DNA of 64,000 nucleotides, taken from contig SPDT01000007.1 of the NCBI GenBank assembly GCA_008477525.1, forward strand, positions 3,038,001-3,102,000. The letters run 5' to 3'. The position numbers were made by a program, and so were the translations under genes. Shown here piece by piece: positions 60,576-64,000 of the stretch. A model generated the notes under the pieces. The model was not told the DNA's origin and ran no database searches. It was given only the letters and a program-made list of their open reading frames with translations. Source of the DNA: Hypomyces perniciosus (Eukaryota > Ascomycota > Sordariomycetes > Hypocreales > Hypocreaceae). Position 1 is the first letter of the stretch. Each line of letters starts with the position of its first letter.

Positions 60576-61496
60576 CGTATATTACTAGCCATTGTGAGCC
60601 AGCCGCGCTTGTTTCGGGGCCTCCTGCAGTAGCTGTATCTATTTCTCCGGCTTCTCGGCGCGTCTGATTGTCGATAGCTGCCTCCTCATAAGCATATGCA
60701 CCACACCGTCCGCCCCCGCCGTGTCTCCATCTACTATTACTCCTGCAGCTGCAAGTACTACCGCGCTTGGCTCCTATCACCCACCTAGTAGGCGGGTGTT
60801 GGCTCAAACCTCAACAACACACGCAACCTTCAAGTGCATCTTAGCCTACTGCTATATTAGCTGGAACCACTGCCCCGAGAGCAGGCTCATACAATCACGG
60901 CTGTTCTGCCCCGTCTCCGTCTCTGCTCAGCATCTTCGGCTTCTCTCGTTATCCACTGTTGCACCACCACCCGCCTGCCTGCCTTGTGTGAGGTTGAGCA
61001 AACATTACCCGTCGTGACTTCTTCTTGTTTACCCCCTCTCCCCTGCTTAGGCTTTTGTGACCCGCCAGACTCTCGAGCCATCGACTCTGACTCCTACCTC
61101 CTCCGTCGTCTGTCCTCATGCCGTAGTAGTTGAAGGAAGAAACTGCAAAGTTCATCATCAGTCTAGCCTGAATGTGGACGGCCTTCCTTCAAGCTGCTCA
61201 TCAGTGCCAGTCCGTCCCGCCTCTCTGACATCGGGCATTTGTTTCTTTAACTTTGGCTCGCCTTCTCTCGTTTAAAACAACGCTCTTTCTGGATGGACAC
61301 GTTTCTGGTTGCCTGAACTCCTCTCTTTCTCATCGCCCTAGCAGGGCTCGCTGTCACCGCTCTCAGTCGCTTACCATTATCATCCACATATGATTCTAAA
61401 CACTTTAGACACGGCGAAACCACGTCACTCATATGTTTCGATCGCTAGCAAGTCATATCATATCCACGCATCATTGATAATACCGGCTCACACACA

Positions 61497-61525
61497 AACA
61501 CACACACACACTCTCTCTCTCTCTA
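61497..61525 (+). repeat. CA dinucleotide run followed by CT run
   Basis: A CA run passes directly into a CT run 45-75 nt before the regulator's preferred ATG. It lies in frame with an upstream ATG (61390). Confidence 0.8.
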
Positions 61526-61569
61526 TTCATCACACACCTGCAAACACCCAGAATATCATATCCACCACC

Positions 61570-63710
61570 ATGGTCTATCAAGGGAAGCCCTCCAGGGGTT
61601 GTCAGATGTGCCGCACCAGGAGGATCAAGGTAGGCCTTTGCCCTTCTTCCGACATGGAGTCACTCACTAAACTCTCCTTCTCCCAGTGTGACGAGACAAA
61701 ACCCACATGCAAGCAGTGCGCCAAGTCCCGCAGGCAGTGCCCTGGATACAAAGATGAGTTCGATCTGGTATTTCGTAACGAGACTCAGGCGACAGAGAGG
61801 AGGGCACAGAGAGCTTCTAGGAAGGCCCTGCAGCAAAAGATGACCAAAGAAGTGGTTGCTTCCTCATCTGACTCCTTATCACCAACTTCCTCGCTATCCT
61901 CGATTTCGTCCATGTCATCCTCGTCCAGCATATCTACGCTAACCTCCCTTGCCTCACGACGGCCTCTTTGGTTGTCAATGCACTCATTATCCAAGCAACC
62001 CCAACTCAACGTAGATGACAGAGCGGCTTGTCACTTCATCTCCAACTACGTTCTTGTCCCGAAGCAAGGAACTACACGTGGCTTCCTCGAATATGTTCTC
62101 CCTCTGTTAAAAGTTGAAGAGGTTGCCCCTCACTTCAAGGCCGCCTTCGAAGCCTGCGCTACGGCATCTTTCGCCAACCATTCACACCCCGCCCCGGATC
62201 TTGAAAAGTTGGCCGTGTACAAGTACACAAAAGCTCTATCAGCCACTTATAGAGCCTTGCAAAATCCAGTCACCTTCAGACAAGACGCTACATTGGCATC
62301 GATTCTTCTCTTGGGACTTTTCGAGAACATCACAGCCAAACAGCTGGGTATGCTGGCTTGGGGGTCACATATCGAAGGTGCTATTCAACTAGTCAAGAGC
62401 AGAGGCAGAAAGCAGCTACGAACGAAAACTGGCGTTGCCCTGTTCATTGCCGTCCGAACACAAATGGTGAGCCAACTTCTGCTATGTAGTTCCCCTCATC
62501 ATGGTATTCGCCAATATCACTAATCACATACTCCTTTAGATAATTCATACACTCAGCACCGCGAAACCACCATTGATGGATCTTAAATGGTGGGTTAATG
62601 AAGATTCTGTCAGAGATCAGCACGCATCGCAATGTCAAAAGTTCAACATTCAAACCGGGGAGATCAGAGCAGAGGTTAATCGCCTCTTGAATGAACTTCC
62701 CCGTAATCTAGAAAGCATTCAAGTGATGCAGGACTTGATAAGGAAGGCTCAAGCAGTAGACCTTGAGTGTGTGAAGTGGGCCCAGTCACTGCCCGACTCA
62801 TTTCAGTGCAGGACGGTTGCGTGGGAGGATAGTGTTCCTCAGGGTGACTACGCCAAGGCCGAAGTCTTCCCAGGCCGAGTTGATGCTTTCCAAGATCTGT
62901 GGGTTGCGAGTGTGTGGAATATGATGCGATGCTCACGAATGATACTGGCGTCCATAGTGGTCCGGTGCGCGGCTTGGGTTTGTTCACCGGTTGACTACCG
63001 GACGACACCAGAGTACTCTGCAGCGACACGAATATGCGTTGAGAACATTACTGACATCATTGCTTCGGTTCCGTACCAACTTGGTTGGTTCATCAAACGC
63101 AAACACCTTCTTCAACATACTAGTGCCTCGACATTTGGTTGCGGGGAGGAGGATAGTCTGAAAAGTCTCTCGGGATATTTCTTGACCTGGCCCCTGGCTT
63201 GCATCTATGGGCAAGATTACACCACTGATAGTCAGCGGGCTTGGATCAAAGGACGTCTTAACCACATTGGAACGCAGCTCGGCGTCCGCTATGCCTTGAT
63301 GCTTGGTGAGGTATGAAACTCATGATCATGACTACTGCTTGTACGGTTGGTTAACGGTACAAACTTGAACTCAGTTGCATGTTCGGATTCCGTCCATGCT
63401 TATCCGACGGGACGGATTGGTTACGAATCAGTCGACCAATTTCGAAAAGCTCCTCTCGACAAGGTCGGCAAACCCGCTGGGGGATTCCCCGACACATCCG
63501 GCGGGGCCATTAGAGCACGCGATGCAGTCGGAGATGGTTGAGCGCCAGAAGGCCGAGCTAGTTAATAAGGTGATGGGTAACTCGGGCGTCATTGATGAGT
63601 GGACTGCTAAGACTTGGCTGCAGATGCAGCATATCTCAGCACAGTCACCATCACACGATGACGACCATGTTGGCTCGGGGGAGATTGGAGGCTTGATCAA
63701 TCCAATGTGA
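61570..63710 (+). CDS. Zn2Cys6 fungal transcription factor
   Basis: This is a 648-aa binuclear zinc-cluster regulator. Exons are 61570-61629, 61687-62466, 62540-63310 and 63375-63710; phases agree. The DNA-binding cluster is C11-x2-C14-x6-C21-x6-C28-x2-C31-x6-C38, complete and split by the first intron between RRIK and CDET, a common place in this family. A basic stretch after it is followed by a Ser-rich linker (about residues 85-125), then an all-helical fungal regulatory domain of the PF11951 type (FLEYVLPLLKVEEVAPHFKA, TLASILLLGLFENI, WGSHIEGAIQLVKSRG, WVASVWNMMRCSRMILASIV). ATG 61570 has a good context (CCACC before it). An in-frame ATG at 61390 would add 60 residues partly coded by CA/CT repeats and is less likely. 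Target genes are unknown; no gene cluster adjoins it here. Confidence 0.9.
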
Positions 63711-64000
63711 AGTGAAAATCGGCAAAGATGGGTCAGAAAGGCAACGAAGCGGTTGTCTTGGACTAATCTCGAGTTTTCATGTCGATGAGGAGACGCAAGT
63801 AAATTGGGTTCATGGCACTATCTCTGGGTGCAAATCAGCGTTCAGATCATGCATACATTTACATGTACGGTAGGAGCATTAGTGTGGGTTGACTCGAGTA
63901 GTTTTACGTCTTTGGATATGTACGGGCTATGGGGCCTCTCCGCTCGTACTACAGCGAATATCACCACATTATGGTATTTGGCGTTGCTCTTCCACTACCA
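63711..64000. other. 3' flank of the Zn2Cys6 gene
   Basis: This 290-bp flank to the window edge shows no coding signal or repeat. Confidence 0.5.

Larger units (their letters stand above)
57124..61569. other. 4.4-kb gene-poor region and long leader of the Zn2Cys6 gene
   Basis: No gene is supported. Features are a 24-nt A run (about 58867-58890), a motif cluster at 59177-59234, a TACGGAGTA at 60127, trinucleotide arrays at 60483-60575 with another exact motif inside, and CA/CT runs just before the regulator. From about 60300 the plus strand is strongly C/T-rich, which suggests a long leader. Confidence 0.5.

Noticed and set aside
60102..60632. 176-codon frame in the leader of the Zn2Cys6 gene
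   Set aside because: Much of it is coded by trinucleotide repeats (Tyr and Leu runs). No conserved domain is seen.
1..64000. tRNA, rRNA or CRISPR features
   Set aside because: A visual search for paired A/B-box sequences and for spaced direct repeats gave nothing convincing; a tRNA covariance-model scan would be decisive.

Overview
The window is nuclear DNA of a filamentous ascomycete, most likely a sordariomycete of the order Hypocreales (moderate confidence). The grounds are dense genes with short GT-AG introns (about 40-90 nt, with CTAAC/CTGAC-like branch sites), CT-rich leaders, and typical Pezizomycotina proteins: a Zn2Cys6 regulator, a class II-type hydrophobin, a Q/P-rich metacaspase and an Slm1-type PH protein. 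Exon models were built by hand from splice consensus, reading frame and family similarity. No alignment or RNA data were available.

Layout. 1-8.1 kb: 3' end of a UCH37-like deubiquitinase, an FBXO21-like F-box protein (minus), and a large pericentrin/Pcp1-like spindle pole body protein (plus). 8.8-18.8 kb: metacaspase, GNAT acetyltransferase, DEDDh RNA exonuclease, an aberrant class II hydrophobin and an unrecognised 530-aa protein. 21-26 kb: a Ser/Thr/Pro-rich single-pass membrane protein and a Whi5/Nrm1-type G1 repressor. 26-30.7 kb: a gene-poor stretch. 30.7-40.8 kb: a metzincin-like metallopeptidase with a jacalin-like C-terminus, phosphatidylserine synthase, Gar1 and an Slm1/2-like TORC2 effector. 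42.6-57.1 kb: an Ldb17/Dip1-type actin regulator, PDAT (Lro1), Naa30, a DUF1917 (C11orf68-like) protein, Dph7 and an Msn5/exportin-5 karyopherin. 57.1-61.5 kb: a second gene-poor stretch that ends in a repeat-rich leader before a Zn2Cys6 transcription factor.

The content is mainly conserved housekeeping: ubiquitin turnover, spindle pole, lipid synthesis (PS synthase and PDAT), snoRNP, N-terminal acetylation, diphthamide and nuclear transport. I saw no biosynthetic cluster, CRISPR array, rRNA, tRNA or intact transposon.

The strongest unexplained signal is a 9-mer, TACGGAGTA/TACTCCGTA. I count 20 exact copies, all outside coding exons, often clustered or in inverted pairs, where about 0.5 is expected by chance. 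The second is the hydrophobin gene: its eighth conserved cysteine reads as serine and the frame runs on for about 110 residues.
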